The notes under the pieces: generated by a model | What the model was told of the DNA's origin: nothing | Seen by the model: the letters and a program-made list of their open reading frames with translations, nothing else | Database searches by the model: none | Assembly (NCBI RefSeq): GCF_001570725.1 | Contig: NZ_BCNV01000001.1 | Location: 186,001 to 250,000, forward strand | Source of the DNA: Paenibacillus amylolyticus | GTDB taxonomy: Bacteria; Bacillota; Bacilli; Paenibacillales; Paenibacillaceae | DNA length: 64,000 nucleotides | Direction of reading: 5' to 3' | Position numbers and translations under genes: made by a program | Shown: positions 8,969 to 17,038 of the stretch, piece after piece | Numbering within the stretch: position 1 is the stretch's first letter | Layout of the letters: each line of letters begins with the position of its first letter

Positions 8969-9991
8969 ATGGAGAATCCGACGGTGTATATGCTGCCGAA
9001 GATGATTGAGAACAATAAATTCAACGAGCTGTTATCCGATTCCATCGAGAACAAGGGATGGGAAGTGAAGCAGTTCACCAAAAAAGATCTAATTAAACTG
9101 AAAAAAAATGATGTGCTGCATTTTCATTGGCCCAGCTTCTATTACAGAGGTTCATCCGTGCTGGCAACAGTGATCAAATCCATTTTGTATGTATTGATGA
9201 TCTGTTTTGCACGCTTGCGCGGGGCCAAATTGTTCTGGACGGTGCATAACATCTGGCCTCACAACACCGGCAAGACGCGGTTCGATTATTGGATGAGAAA
9301 AATTCTGGTCCGAAATTGCTCCAAGCTGATTGTCATGGGCAAACCCCTGATCTCCGAAATCTGTTCGACGTTCGGGATTGATTCCAGTCGAATCGAGGTT
9401 ATTCCGCATGGACATTACAAGGGAGTGTATCAGGGGAAAGGCGTGAATATCCGTTCCCGGTTTGGCATCCCGGAGGATAGTTATGTATATGCGTTCTTCG
9501 GTCAGGTCTCGCCGTACAAGGGCGTGGATGATTTGCTGGAGGCATTCAAGGATCTGAACTCCGATCAAGCCCATCTGTTGATTGCCGGTAAAAAGGTGAA
9601 GGACTACGATCTCGGTGAAGAATTTCTCGAGAGCGGACATATTCATACCCATTTTCATTTTATTGAAGATGATGAATATTCGGACTATTTTGAAGCAGTG
9701 GATTCCATCATCCTTCCCTATAAACAGATTGCGACTTCAGGCAGCGCGATTCTGGCACTGACCTTTGGCAAACCGGTTGTAGCGCCAAGGATTGGTCTGC
9801 TGGAAGAATATCTGCCGGAAGATTGTGCAGTGCTCTACGAACCTTCCGATCCGGATGGATTGCTCAAGGCGATGAATATGATCCGGTTAAAGCAATCGGA
9901 GTTCCAGGAAGGCAGTGGTTTTGTCAAAGCGCTGGAGCGGCTGGACTGGCCAGTGATTGCCCAAAGGACACTCACCCTGTACTCCAGCTAG
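8969..9991 (+). CDS. GT-B glycosyltransferase
   Basis: A 340-residue protein with two Rossmann-like halves. The first contains VLHFHWPSFYYRG and WTVHNIWPHN, as in mannosyltransferase-like and GumK-like enzymes. The second has FGQVSPYKGVDDLLEAF, LIAGKKV, and LPYKQIATSGSAILALTFGKPVVAP, where the usual GT4 E-x7-E motif is replaced by a serine/alanine-rich version. It acts in the EPS operon, 11 bases after the GT2 gene, with RBS AGAGGTG. The donor is unknown; GDP-mannose is plausible because ManC is in the cluster. Confidence 0.82.
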   Translation: MENPTVYMLPKMIENNKFNELLSDSIENKGWEVKQFTKKDLIKLKKNDVLHFHWPSFYYRGSSVLATVIKSILYVLMICFARLRGAKLFWTVHNIWPHNTGKTRFDYWMRKILVRNCSKLIVMGKPLISEICSTFGIDSSRIEVIPHGHYKGVYQGKGVNIRSRFGIPEDSYVYAFFGQVSPYKGVDDLLEAFKDLNSDQAHLLIAGKKVKDYDLGEEFLESGHIHTHFHFIEDDEYSDYFEAVDSIILPYKQIATSGSAILALTFGKPVVAPRIGLLEEYLPEDCAVLYEPSDPDGLLKAMNMIRLKQSEFQEGSGFVKALERLDWPVIAQRTLTLYSS

Positions 9992-10034
9992 TACAGATGA
10001 GAGAGTGGACCTAATTCAAAAATATGGGGATGAA

Positions 10035-10940
10035 ATGATGAAGGTAACCGTCGCAATCTGTACGTATAACCGTGCATATGATGCGGTAGAGGCCATACGA
10101 AGTGCAATACAACAGAATTACGCAAGCAGCGACTACGAGATCATACTTATTGATAACAATTCGAAAGACAACACGCGGGAAATCGTGCTTCAAACGATTT
10201 TGCAGCATGATAACCATTCAATCCGGTATGTGTTGGAAGAAAAGCAAGGCTTGTCGGTAGCCCGTAACCGGGCCATTCACGAGGCTCGCGGCGAATATAT
10301 CCTGTTTCTTGACGATGATGCCTTTGCTTGCAGGGACTGGATTCGCCAGATCGTCAGCGTATTTGAGATGAGTGAGAGCATTGGGTGTGTCGGTGGCAAG
10401 ATTGATCCGATCTGGGAAGTGCCAGAACCGATGTGGATTCCACCCGAGAACAGGTCACTGTTCACCATTCTGGATTTTGCAGATGAAGTCACTGAGATGA
10501 AAAGCCCCTATATTCCATTTGGTGCGAATGTAGCTTTTCGGTTATCGGTCTTCGATCAACTGGCTCCCTTTCGTGAGGACCTTGGCAGAGTGGGGAACAA
10601 TCTTCTCTCCAGTGAAGAGAGTGAGTTAATTGCAAGAATACGCACGAAGTTCAAGGTATATTACACGCCGTATGGTGCTGTACAACATAAAGTAGCGAAA
10701 GAGCGAACGACGAAGAACTGGTTCCTGCGCCGAATCTATTGGCAGGGTGTGAGTGATGCCATTCGGGATCAGGATCGTGGTGTTGTGCGTACGGCCAAAC
10801 ATGGCATTAAGCTTGCGCAAGGGATTACAACGGCACTGATCTACATCTATAATACAGATCGGTTCACACGTCAGCTTGCCAAAGTATGTTACAGAAACGG
10901 CATGATCGTTGGGTCGCTTCGTCAAAACAGTAAGGGATGA
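10035..10940 (+). CDS. Glycosyltransferase family 2
   Basis: About 301 residues. A GT-A domain begins KVTVAICTYNRAYDAVEAI, followed by LIDNNSKDNT, QGLSVARNRAIHEARGEY and the metal-binding LFLDDDAFA. The frame is open upstream to 9957, but GGGG at 10026-10029 and the start of homology place initiation at ATG 10035 or 10038. The gene is followed immediately by the flippase gene, whose first possible ATG overlaps this stop. It is the third fully conserved GT2/GT4 type enzyme of the EPS operon; substrate unknown. Confidence 0.86.
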   Translation: MMKVTVAICTYNRAYDAVEAIRSAIQQNYASSDYEIILIDNNSKDNTREIVLQTILQHDNHSIRYVLEEKQGLSVARNRAIHEARGEYILFLDDDAFACRDWIRQIVSVFEMSESIGCVGGKIDPIWEVPEPMWIPPENRSLFTILDFADEVTEMKSPYIPFGANVAFRLSVFDQLAPFREDLGRVGNNLLSSEESELIARIRTKFKVYYTPYGAVQHKVAKERTTKNWFLRRIYWQGVSDAIRDQDRGVVRTAKHGIKLAQGITTALIYIYNTDRFTRQLAKVCYRNGMIVGSLRQNSKG

Positions 10941-10948
10941 GGATCGCT

Positions 10949-12325
10949 ATGGCGCAAGTTGCACTTCGCAAAGTATTCAGAGGAAACGGCTTAATGAGTG
11001 CCATATTCCAGACAAGTGGAACCAATCTGCTAGTCATGACACTAACGATGCTGTCTTCCATTTTGACGTCACGCATGTTCGGCGTAGAGGGAAAGGGCGC
11101 ATTCTCGGCCATTCTATTCTGGCCTGCACTATTAACCGGATTGGTCGGGTTCGGACTACCGACATCCATCATTTATAACATCAAACAGAGCGCAACTGAG
11201 AAGAGTGCGCAGTATGTTCGGTTAAGCTTTCTCTTTCAGGTTCCGGTATGCATCATCATCGGTATAGTTGCCTGGTTTGGATTACCCTTCTGGCTTTCCA
11301 GCTTTCCGCCAGAGGTAGTGCAGATATCCAGATGGTATACGATTGCTACCGTTCCTGTACTCATTGTCATCAATCTCATATCAGCCCTCTCGCAGAGTCG
11401 GGAGAAATTCGCTGTATATAATGGCATTCGGTTAATGATCCCCCTGTTTAATGTAGGCGGGCTTTTTGTGTTATGGGGCCTGGGCATGCTGAGCATTCAG
11501 CTCGCGGCTGCGATCTATTTTGTAACAAGCTTCTCCGTGGTGGCGTGGGCTATCTATGCCAACCGTAATGAGTTGAGACTGAGATGGTTCAAGGATCGTG
11601 TGGATCAGAGTTCGGCCAAGAAGCTTTTCGGTTATGGAAGCAAGGTGTATGGCGTTGAATTGTTAGGAACATTGTATACCCAGTTTGATAAAATCATTAT
11701 TTTGGCTTTGCTCACCCCGCGTGATTTTGGACTGTATTCCGTCGTATTCGCGTTATCGAGAATCTACAATGCCGTTCAAACGGCGATCAGCAATGTTGTT
11801 TTTCCGAAAGTGACTGGATTGCCTCAAGAGCAGATTATTCGAACGGTTGGCAGAGCCTTCCGTATCTCGCTCATGGTCATGATGATCATTGTGATACCCA
11901 CCATGTTTGTGGGGAACTACCTGATGGGTCTCCTATTTGGCTCCGAATTTCTGGAAGCGAGCGTCGCATTTTATATTTTGGCTGTGGAATGCATCATTGG
12001 TGGTGGCTCCTGGATTCTGGCTTCCGCATTCAATGCACTGGGTCGACCAGGGCTTGTGATGATCAGACAGCTCATTGCACTCTCGGTGACGGTGGCCTTG
12101 TTCTTCGTGTTCACCCCGCTATGGGGGCTTAACGGCATTGCAATTGCTTTGCTGATCGGGTCCATTGTACGAATGGTAGTTACTGTAGCCGCGATGAAGA
12201 TTGTATTTAAGGTGAAGTTTGCCGCCATGTTCTATGACAAGGAAGATCTGCCGTTTCTCTATGAACGGTTAAACAAAAAAAGAAGAAGAGTCACCCAAGG
12301 AGGAGATGGAGATGCTGGGCACTAA
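10949..12325 (+). CDS. Wzx-type polysaccharide flippase (MOP superfamily)
   Basis: About 458 residues with twelve or more hydrophobic segments, and early TSGTNLLVMTLTMLSSILTSRMFGVEGKG, the motif with which Wzx/MurJ-like exporters open. It flips the lipid-linked repeat unit to the outer face, where Wzy polymerises it. ATG 10949 has GAGG 6 bases upstream; ATG 10937 overlaps the previous stop (ATGA) and is an alternative. The C-terminus is basic and its 3' end overlaps the pyruvyl-transferase gene. Confidence 0.88.
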   Translation: MAQVALRKVFRGNGLMSAIFQTSGTNLLVMTLTMLSSILTSRMFGVEGKGAFSAILFWPALLTGLVGFGLPTSIIYNIKQSATEKSAQYVRLSFLFQVPVCIIIGIVAWFGLPFWLSSFPPEVVQISRWYTIATVPVLIVINLISALSQSREKFAVYNGIRLMIPLFNVGGLFVLWGLGMLSIQLAAAIYFVTSFSVVAWAIYANRNELRLRWFKDRVDQSSAKKLFGYGSKVYGVELLGTLYTQFDKIIILALLTPRDFGLYSVVFALSRIYNAVQTAISNVVFPKVTGLPQEQIIRTVGRAFRISLMVMMIIVIPTMFVGNYLMGLLFGSEFLEASVAFYILAVECIIGGGSWILASAFNALGRPGLVMIRQLIALSVTVALFFVFTPLWGLNGIAIALLIGSIVRMVVTVAAMKIVFKVKFAAMFYDKEDLPFLYERLNKKRRRVTQGGDGDAGH

Positions 12326-13340
12326 CAATATTCATCCAATGGAAGAGTTGAAGGGACATTTACGTCAGATTTTGAAGGTCATCCCACCGCGTACCGAAAT
12401 CTATTATCTGGATTACCCGGTGCATAGCAATGGTGGCGACTTGTTGATTATGAAAGGTACTGAGGCTTTCTTCCGGGACAATGATATTCAAGTACGTGCC
12501 AGATACAGCATTCTGGATTGCCCTTTGTCTCTCAAGGTTCCGGAAGGCATTACGATTGTGTTGCACGGGGGAGGTAACTTTGGTGATCTATACCCTGCCC
12601 ATCAGAAATTGAGAGAACGAATGATTGCCCAGCATCCGAATCACCGGATCGTCATTCTGCCACAGACGATGTTTTACAAGAGTGATATTGAATTGAAAAA
12701 GACAGCCCAAGTATTCAATCGTCATAAGGATGTGCACTTTTTTGTCAGAGATACATTATCTTATGAGATAGCCAGTAAAGAATTTCAACAAACCAATGTG
12801 TATCTATCACCGGATATGGCACATCAATTGTGGCCTTTGAAGTCCAAGAGCCAGCCTACTGCAGAGATGCTGTATTTCTTCCGTAAAGACATTGAGAAGA
12901 CTCAGAATCAGGTGCATTACGAATCCGTCAGTGGACCCAAGGCCACGTTTAAAGACTGGGAAACATTGTACAACCGGGTCGACCGGAAGATCATTCGCAT
13001 GATTACATCCCGGTTGAAGTCAGGGAAAGGTAGCTCTTTCGCTCGCTGGTTGTGGTACAAATACTCTGATCGGATGGTACATACGGCCATTAAGGAATTC
13101 AATAAATACCAAACCATCACCACATCCCGTCTGCATGGACATATTCTGGCTTGTCTCCTCGATCAACCGAACATTCTGCTGGATAATTCATATGGCAAGA
13201 ACTCGAATTATTATGCAGCCTGGACGAAGAGCAATCCAGCAGGAAGACTCGAATCCAATCAGACCAGCACATATAACAAGCAAACCGAGACCGGCAAGGG
13301 AGCAAGTACGGTTGTTCTCTCGGATGGTGCAGCCCTATGA
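12312..13340 (+). CDS. Polysaccharide pyruvyl transferase family protein
   Basis: About 342 residues. It contains the family's YYLDYPVHSNGGDLLIMKGTE, VLHGGGNFGDLYP, RIVILPQTMFY and the late TTSRLHGHILACLLD with the conserved histidine. Members add pyruvate ketals from phosphoenolpyruvate to sugar hydroxyls (for example EpsO-like proteins). AAGGAGG at 12297-12303 is 8 bases from ATG 12312, which is preferred to ATG 12306. Pyruvylation would add negative charge besides any glucuronic acid. It overlaps the flippase and the following manC gene (ATGA). Confidence 0.85.
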   Translation: MLGTNNIHPMEELKGHLRQILKVIPPRTEIYYLDYPVHSNGGDLLIMKGTEAFFRDNDIQVRARYSILDCPLSLKVPEGITIVLHGGGNFGDLYPAHQKLRERMIAQHPNHRIVILPQTMFYKSDIELKKTAQVFNRHKDVHFFVRDTLSYEIASKEFQQTNVYLSPDMAHQLWPLKSKSQPTAEMLYFFRKDIEKTQNQVHYESVSGPKATFKDWETLYNRVDRKIIRMITSRLKSGKGSSFARWLWYKYSDRMVHTAIKEFNKYQTITTSRLHGHILACLLDQPNILLDNSYGKNSNYYAAWTKSNPAGRLESNQTSTYNKQTETGKGASTVVLSDGAAL

Positions 13341-14719
13341 GAAGTATTCTGTTATCCGGCGGTTCTGGCAAGCGTCTCTGGCCGTTATCCAACGATTCTA
13401 GATCCAAGCAATTTCTTAAAGTGCTTCACGGGCCTGAGGGAAGTCCGGAATCTATGGTACAGCGAGTATGGCGACAGTTGAATCATGCCGGACTTGCATC
13501 AGAGGCACTGATCGCAACCAGTTTGCCACAGGTCGAGATTCTGACTTCTCAGCTGGGAGACGATGTGAGACTGGTCGTGGAGCCTGAGCGCAGAGATACG
13601 TTTCCTGCGATTGCGCTCGCAGCCTCTTATCTGTATTCCGTAGAGAGTGTGAGTCTGAATGAGACCATTGCAGTCTTGCCAGTCGATCCTTTTGTAGAAA
13701 AAGAATTCTTTGAGGTTATGGCAACCTTGCCGGAGATGCTGGATAAGTCTGGTGCTGATCTGGCCTTAATGGGGGTTGTGCCGACGTACCCGTCAGAGAA
13801 GTACGGATACATCATTCCGCAATCCCTGTCTTCCAGTGAAAATAACAATGAATACGTGAATGTAGCGAAGTTCCAGGAGAAACCCTGCGAATCCGATGCG
13901 GCCCTTATGATGGAGCAGGCCGCATTATGGAATTGCGGGGTTTTTGCTTTTAAGCTGGGTTATTTGATCAATCTGCTAATTGAGATGGAACTGCCGATCC
14001 AATATGACGAAATGCTGAAGCAATACGGAAGATTGAACAAGATCAGTTTTGATTACCAAGTGGTCGAGCGAGCCAATCAGATTATCGCCATTCCTTATAA
14101 CGGCTTCTGGAAAGATCTAGGCACGTGGAACACACTCACGGAAGAGATGGGAACCTCGGTGGTAGGAAAAGGATGGATCACGGGAGATTCCCTGAATACT
14201 CACCTGGTCAATGAATTGAACATCCCGGTTGCGATATTGGGCTTGTCAGATGTGGTGGTAGCTGTGAGTCCGGATGGCATTCTGGTCAGTGACAAAGAGG
14301 CTAGCCCACGCATCAAGGAAATCTTGAAGAATGAGGATCAACGTCCCATGTACGAGGAGCGCAGATGGGGCTGCTACCGGGTGCTGGATTATACAAGAAA
14401 CGAATCTGGCGGCGAAGTTCTCACCAAACGAATCTGCATTAGTGCCGGGAAAAACCTGAGTTATCAATATCATTTGCTTCGCAATGAGGTATGGACGGTT
14501 GTATCGGGAACAGGGGAATTAATTCTGGATGGGCAGAGCCGAATGATCGGGCAAGGAGACACGGTGGTCATTGATCGGAGTATGCTTCATTCGGTCAGAG
14601 CCGTTACGGAACTGGAGATCATCGAAGTGCAGATCGGCAGCCAACTGATTGAGGAAGATATCGTTAGAGTATCTACCGAATGGCAGGATATTGTTCAGAC
14701 ATATGTGAAGCACGCGTAA
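13337..14719 (+). CDS. manC: Mannose-1-phosphate guanylyltransferase, ManC/AlgA type
   Basis: A 460-residue enzyme making GDP-mannose. The N-terminal nucleotidyltransferase has LLSGGSGKRLWPLSNDSRSKQ, VEPERRDTFPAIALAA, KYGYI and FQEKP. The C-terminal cupin-like domain (about residues 340-455) holds RRWGCYRVLD, LSYQYHLLRNEVWTVVSGTGEL and is like a type II phosphomannose isomerase domain, although the isomerase motif is degenerate. It overlaps the previous gene by four bases. It implies mannose, or a sugar derived from GDP-mannose, in the polymer. Confidence 0.9.
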   Translation: MRSILLSGGSGKRLWPLSNDSRSKQFLKVLHGPEGSPESMVQRVWRQLNHAGLASEALIATSLPQVEILTSQLGDDVRLVVEPERRDTFPAIALAASYLYSVESVSLNETIAVLPVDPFVEKEFFEVMATLPEMLDKSGADLALMGVVPTYPSEKYGYIIPQSLSSSENNNEYVNVAKFQEKPCESDAALMMEQAALWNCGVFAFKLGYLINLLIEMELPIQYDEMLKQYGRLNKISFDYQVVERANQIIAIPYNGFWKDLGTWNTLTEEMGTSVVGKGWITGDSLNTHLVNELNIPVAILGLSDVVVAVSPDGILVSDKEASPRIKEILKNEDQRPMYEERRWGCYRVLDYTRNESGGEVLTKRICISAGKNLSYQYHLLRNEVWTVVSGTGELILDGQSRMIGQGDTVVIDRSMLHSVRAVTELEIIEVQIGSQLIEEDIVRVSTEWQDIVQTYVKHA

Positions 14720-14751
14720 CCAACACATTAGGACATGGGGGAGATTATGGA

Positions 14752-16083
14752 ATGAATATTACGGTGATTGGCACAGGCTATGTGGGTTTGGTATCGGGCG
14801 TATGTTTTTCGGAACTGGGAAATAACGTGATCTGTGTCGACAACAATGTTGAAAAAGTGAATATGTTGACGGATGGTCACGTACCTATCTATGAACCGGG
14901 TCTCAAGGACATCATGAATGCCAATATGAAAGCGGGAAGGCTGTCCTTCACCACCAACATTCAGGATGCCATCAGTCGTTCGGATATTATTATCATCGCG
15001 GTCGGAACGCCGTCCCTGCCGAATGGCGAAGCGAATCTGAGTTTTATTGAGCTTGTCGCGCGAGAAATAGGTTCTTATATGGATAATTATAAAATAATAA
15101 TGACTAAAAGCACTGTTCCTGTCGGAACGAATGACCGCATTCAGGAATGGATCAGTAGTTTGACGAGTCACCCGTTCGACATGGCATCGGTACCTGAGTT
15201 CCTGCGGGAAGGCACTGCTGTGCAGGACACACTGTATCCTGACCGGATAGTCATTGGGACACATAGCGATCGGGCAGTTGCCACGTTGAAAGAGCTGCAT
15301 CAGCCATTAACCGATCAGATTATTGTTACGGATATTCGCTCGGCCGAAATGATTAAATATGCATCCAACGCTTTCCTGGCAACCAAGATCTCGTTTATCA
15401 ACGAAATCTCTAACATCTGTGAAAAAGTAGGAGCAGATGTCAGCCGCGTTGCCGAAGGCATGGGCTATGACAGACGAATCGGTGCTTCCTTTCTCAAGGC
15501 AGGCATTGGTTACGGAGGTTCCTGTTTCCCTAAGGATACACAAGCTCTAATTCAAATTGCAGGTAATGTGGATTATGACTTCAAACTGCTGAAGTCCGTG
15601 GTGGAAGTGAACAAGGATCAACGCTTCAACGTCATTCGCAAACTGGAAGACGCACTTGGTTCACTCGAAGGGAAGGAGATTGCGATCTGGGGACTCGCCT
15701 TCAAGCCGGATACCGATGATGTTCGTGATGCTCCGGCGATTGAGATTATACAGCGTTTGCTTGAGCAAGGAGCAGTGATTCGGGCGTATGATCCTATCGC
15801 GACCGAGAACTTCCGCAAAGAGGTGGATTCCCCATCCATTACGTGGGAAGATCGTGCCATGAACGCGGCGGAAGGCGCTGATGCGCTTTGTGTCCTGACC
15901 GAGTGGAAAGAGTTCATGGAGGTTAATCTAACTGATTTGGCAGCGCATATGAATCAACCCATTCTCATTGATGGAAGAAACATCTACGGAGAAGAACAGA
16001 TCAAAGACACATCCTTTCAATACTACTCCGTCGGTCGTCCGGGTCTAACCAATATCGATGGAAGAAAAACGGCAGTCATCTGA
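14752..16083 (+). CDS. UDP-glucose 6-dehydrogenase
   Basis: A 443-residue NAD-dependent dehydrogenase that converts UDP-glucose to UDP-glucuronate. It opens NITVIGTGYVGLVSGVC (GxGYVG dinucleotide fold), has KSTVPVGT, PEFLREGTAV, and the catalytic cysteine C258 in GYGGSCFPKD. ATG 14752 follows GGGGGAG (14737-14743) by 8 bases; the frame is open upstream, but that part has no homology signature. A GDP-mannose dehydrogenase is the main alternative, but galU in the same operon favours UDP-glucose. The gene overlaps nothing real; the LCP gene starts 14 bases later. Confidence 0.9.
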   Translation: MNITVIGTGYVGLVSGVCFSELGNNVICVDNNVEKVNMLTDGHVPIYEPGLKDIMNANMKAGRLSFTTNIQDAISRSDIIIIAVGTPSLPNGEANLSFIELVAREIGSYMDNYKIIMTKSTVPVGTNDRIQEWISSLTSHPFDMASVPEFLREGTAVQDTLYPDRIVIGTHSDRAVATLKELHQPLTDQIIVTDIRSAEMIKYASNAFLATKISFINEISNICEKVGADVSRVAEGMGYDRRIGASFLKAGIGYGGSCFPKDTQALIQIAGNVDYDFKLLKSVVEVNKDQRFNVIRKLEDALGSLEGKEIAIWGLAFKPDTDDVRDAPAIEIIQRLLEQGAVIRAYDPIATENFRKEVDSPSITWEDRAMNAAEGADALCVLTEWKEFMEVNLTDLAAHMNQPILIDGRNIYGEEQIKDTSFQYYSVGRPGLTNIDGRKTAVI

Positions 16084-16096
16084 CGGAGGCCATAAC

Positions 16097-17017
16097 ATGA
16101 GACGCGGGATCAAAATAACATTAGGTGCCATTTCCCTTGTTGCAGTTGTCATGATTGGATATTCGGTGTATCTGTATCTGCATGTCAAATCAGCGGCGGA
16201 TCAAATGTATGAACCCCGGGAACCCATCAAGCAGGTATCCATTGTAGACCAGAGGGGCGGGGGCGATTTCCCCGTGGATATGGAGAATGAAGAACCTTTC
16301 AATGCTTTGATCCTGGGTGTAGATGAACGCTCCAATGATCGGGGGCGCTCCGACACCATGATTGTATTGAGTGTTAACCCTGCGAAACAATCCGTACTTA
16401 TGTTCAACATCCCCCGGGATACCAGAACAAGTATTGTGGGACATGGCACGGAAGATAAGATCAACCATGCCTATGCCTTTGGTGGCGTTAACATGTCTGT
16501 GCAAACAGTGGAACAATTGCTCGATGTTCCCATACACTACTACATGAAAGTGAATATGGAGGGTTTTGCACAGGTCATCGACATGGTGGGTGGTGTGGAT
16601 GTAAATAACCCGTTTGCTTTTGACTATGAGGGCTATCGGTTCGAGCAGGGGAATATCCATTTGGATGGCGCAGCAGCATTGGGATTTTCGCGAATGCGTT
16701 ATGATGATCCGAAGGGAGATCTCGGACGCAATGACCGTCAGCGTGAGATTATCAAACAGGTGTTGAAAAATACAGTTCAGGTATCCAACGTGTTGCAACT
16801 GGAGACGTTGCTGGACGAAGTCAGTGCTCATGTGAGAACCGACGTTACCTTTGATGAAATGAAGCAGATGTTCTCCAATTACCGGCCGGTGCTGGATCAT
16901 ATCGAATCTGTTGAGATTCAAGGCACGGGCAAGAAAATAGACGGAGTGTATTACTATATCGTGGAACAATCGGAACGAGACAGGATACATCAGATGATTG
17001 AACAACATTTAAAATGA
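16097..17017 (+). CDS. LytR-CpsA-Psr (LCP) family glycopolymer ligase
   Basis: A 306-residue membrane-anchored protein with a single N-terminal transmembrane segment (about residues 7-30) and an extracellular LCP domain: LILGVDERSNDRGRSDTMIVLSV, FNIPRDTR, KINHAYAFGG, VDMVGGVDV and LGFSRMRYDDPKGDLGRNDRQ. These enzymes move lipid-linked glycopolymers to the cell wall. GGAGG at 16085-16089 decides for ATG 16097 rather than the in-frame upstream starts. Placed at the end of the biosynthetic part, it probably anchors the EPS or a fraction of it to peptidoglycan. Confidence 0.9.
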   Translation: MRRGIKITLGAISLVAVVMIGYSVYLYLHVKSAADQMYEPREPIKQVSIVDQRGGGDFPVDMENEEPFNALILGVDERSNDRGRSDTMIVLSVNPAKQSVLMFNIPRDTRTSIVGHGTEDKINHAYAFGGVNMSVQTVEQLLDVPIHYYMKVNMEGFAQVIDMVGGVDVNNPFAFDYEGYRFEQGNIHLDGAAALGFSRMRYDDPKGDLGRNDRQREIIKQVLKNTVQVSNVLQLETLLDEVSAHVRTDVTFDEMKQMFSNYRPVLDHIESVEIQGTGKKIDGVYYYIVEQSERDRIHQMIEQHLK

Positions 17018-17038
17018 TCAGATAGGGCGGTGAACCAG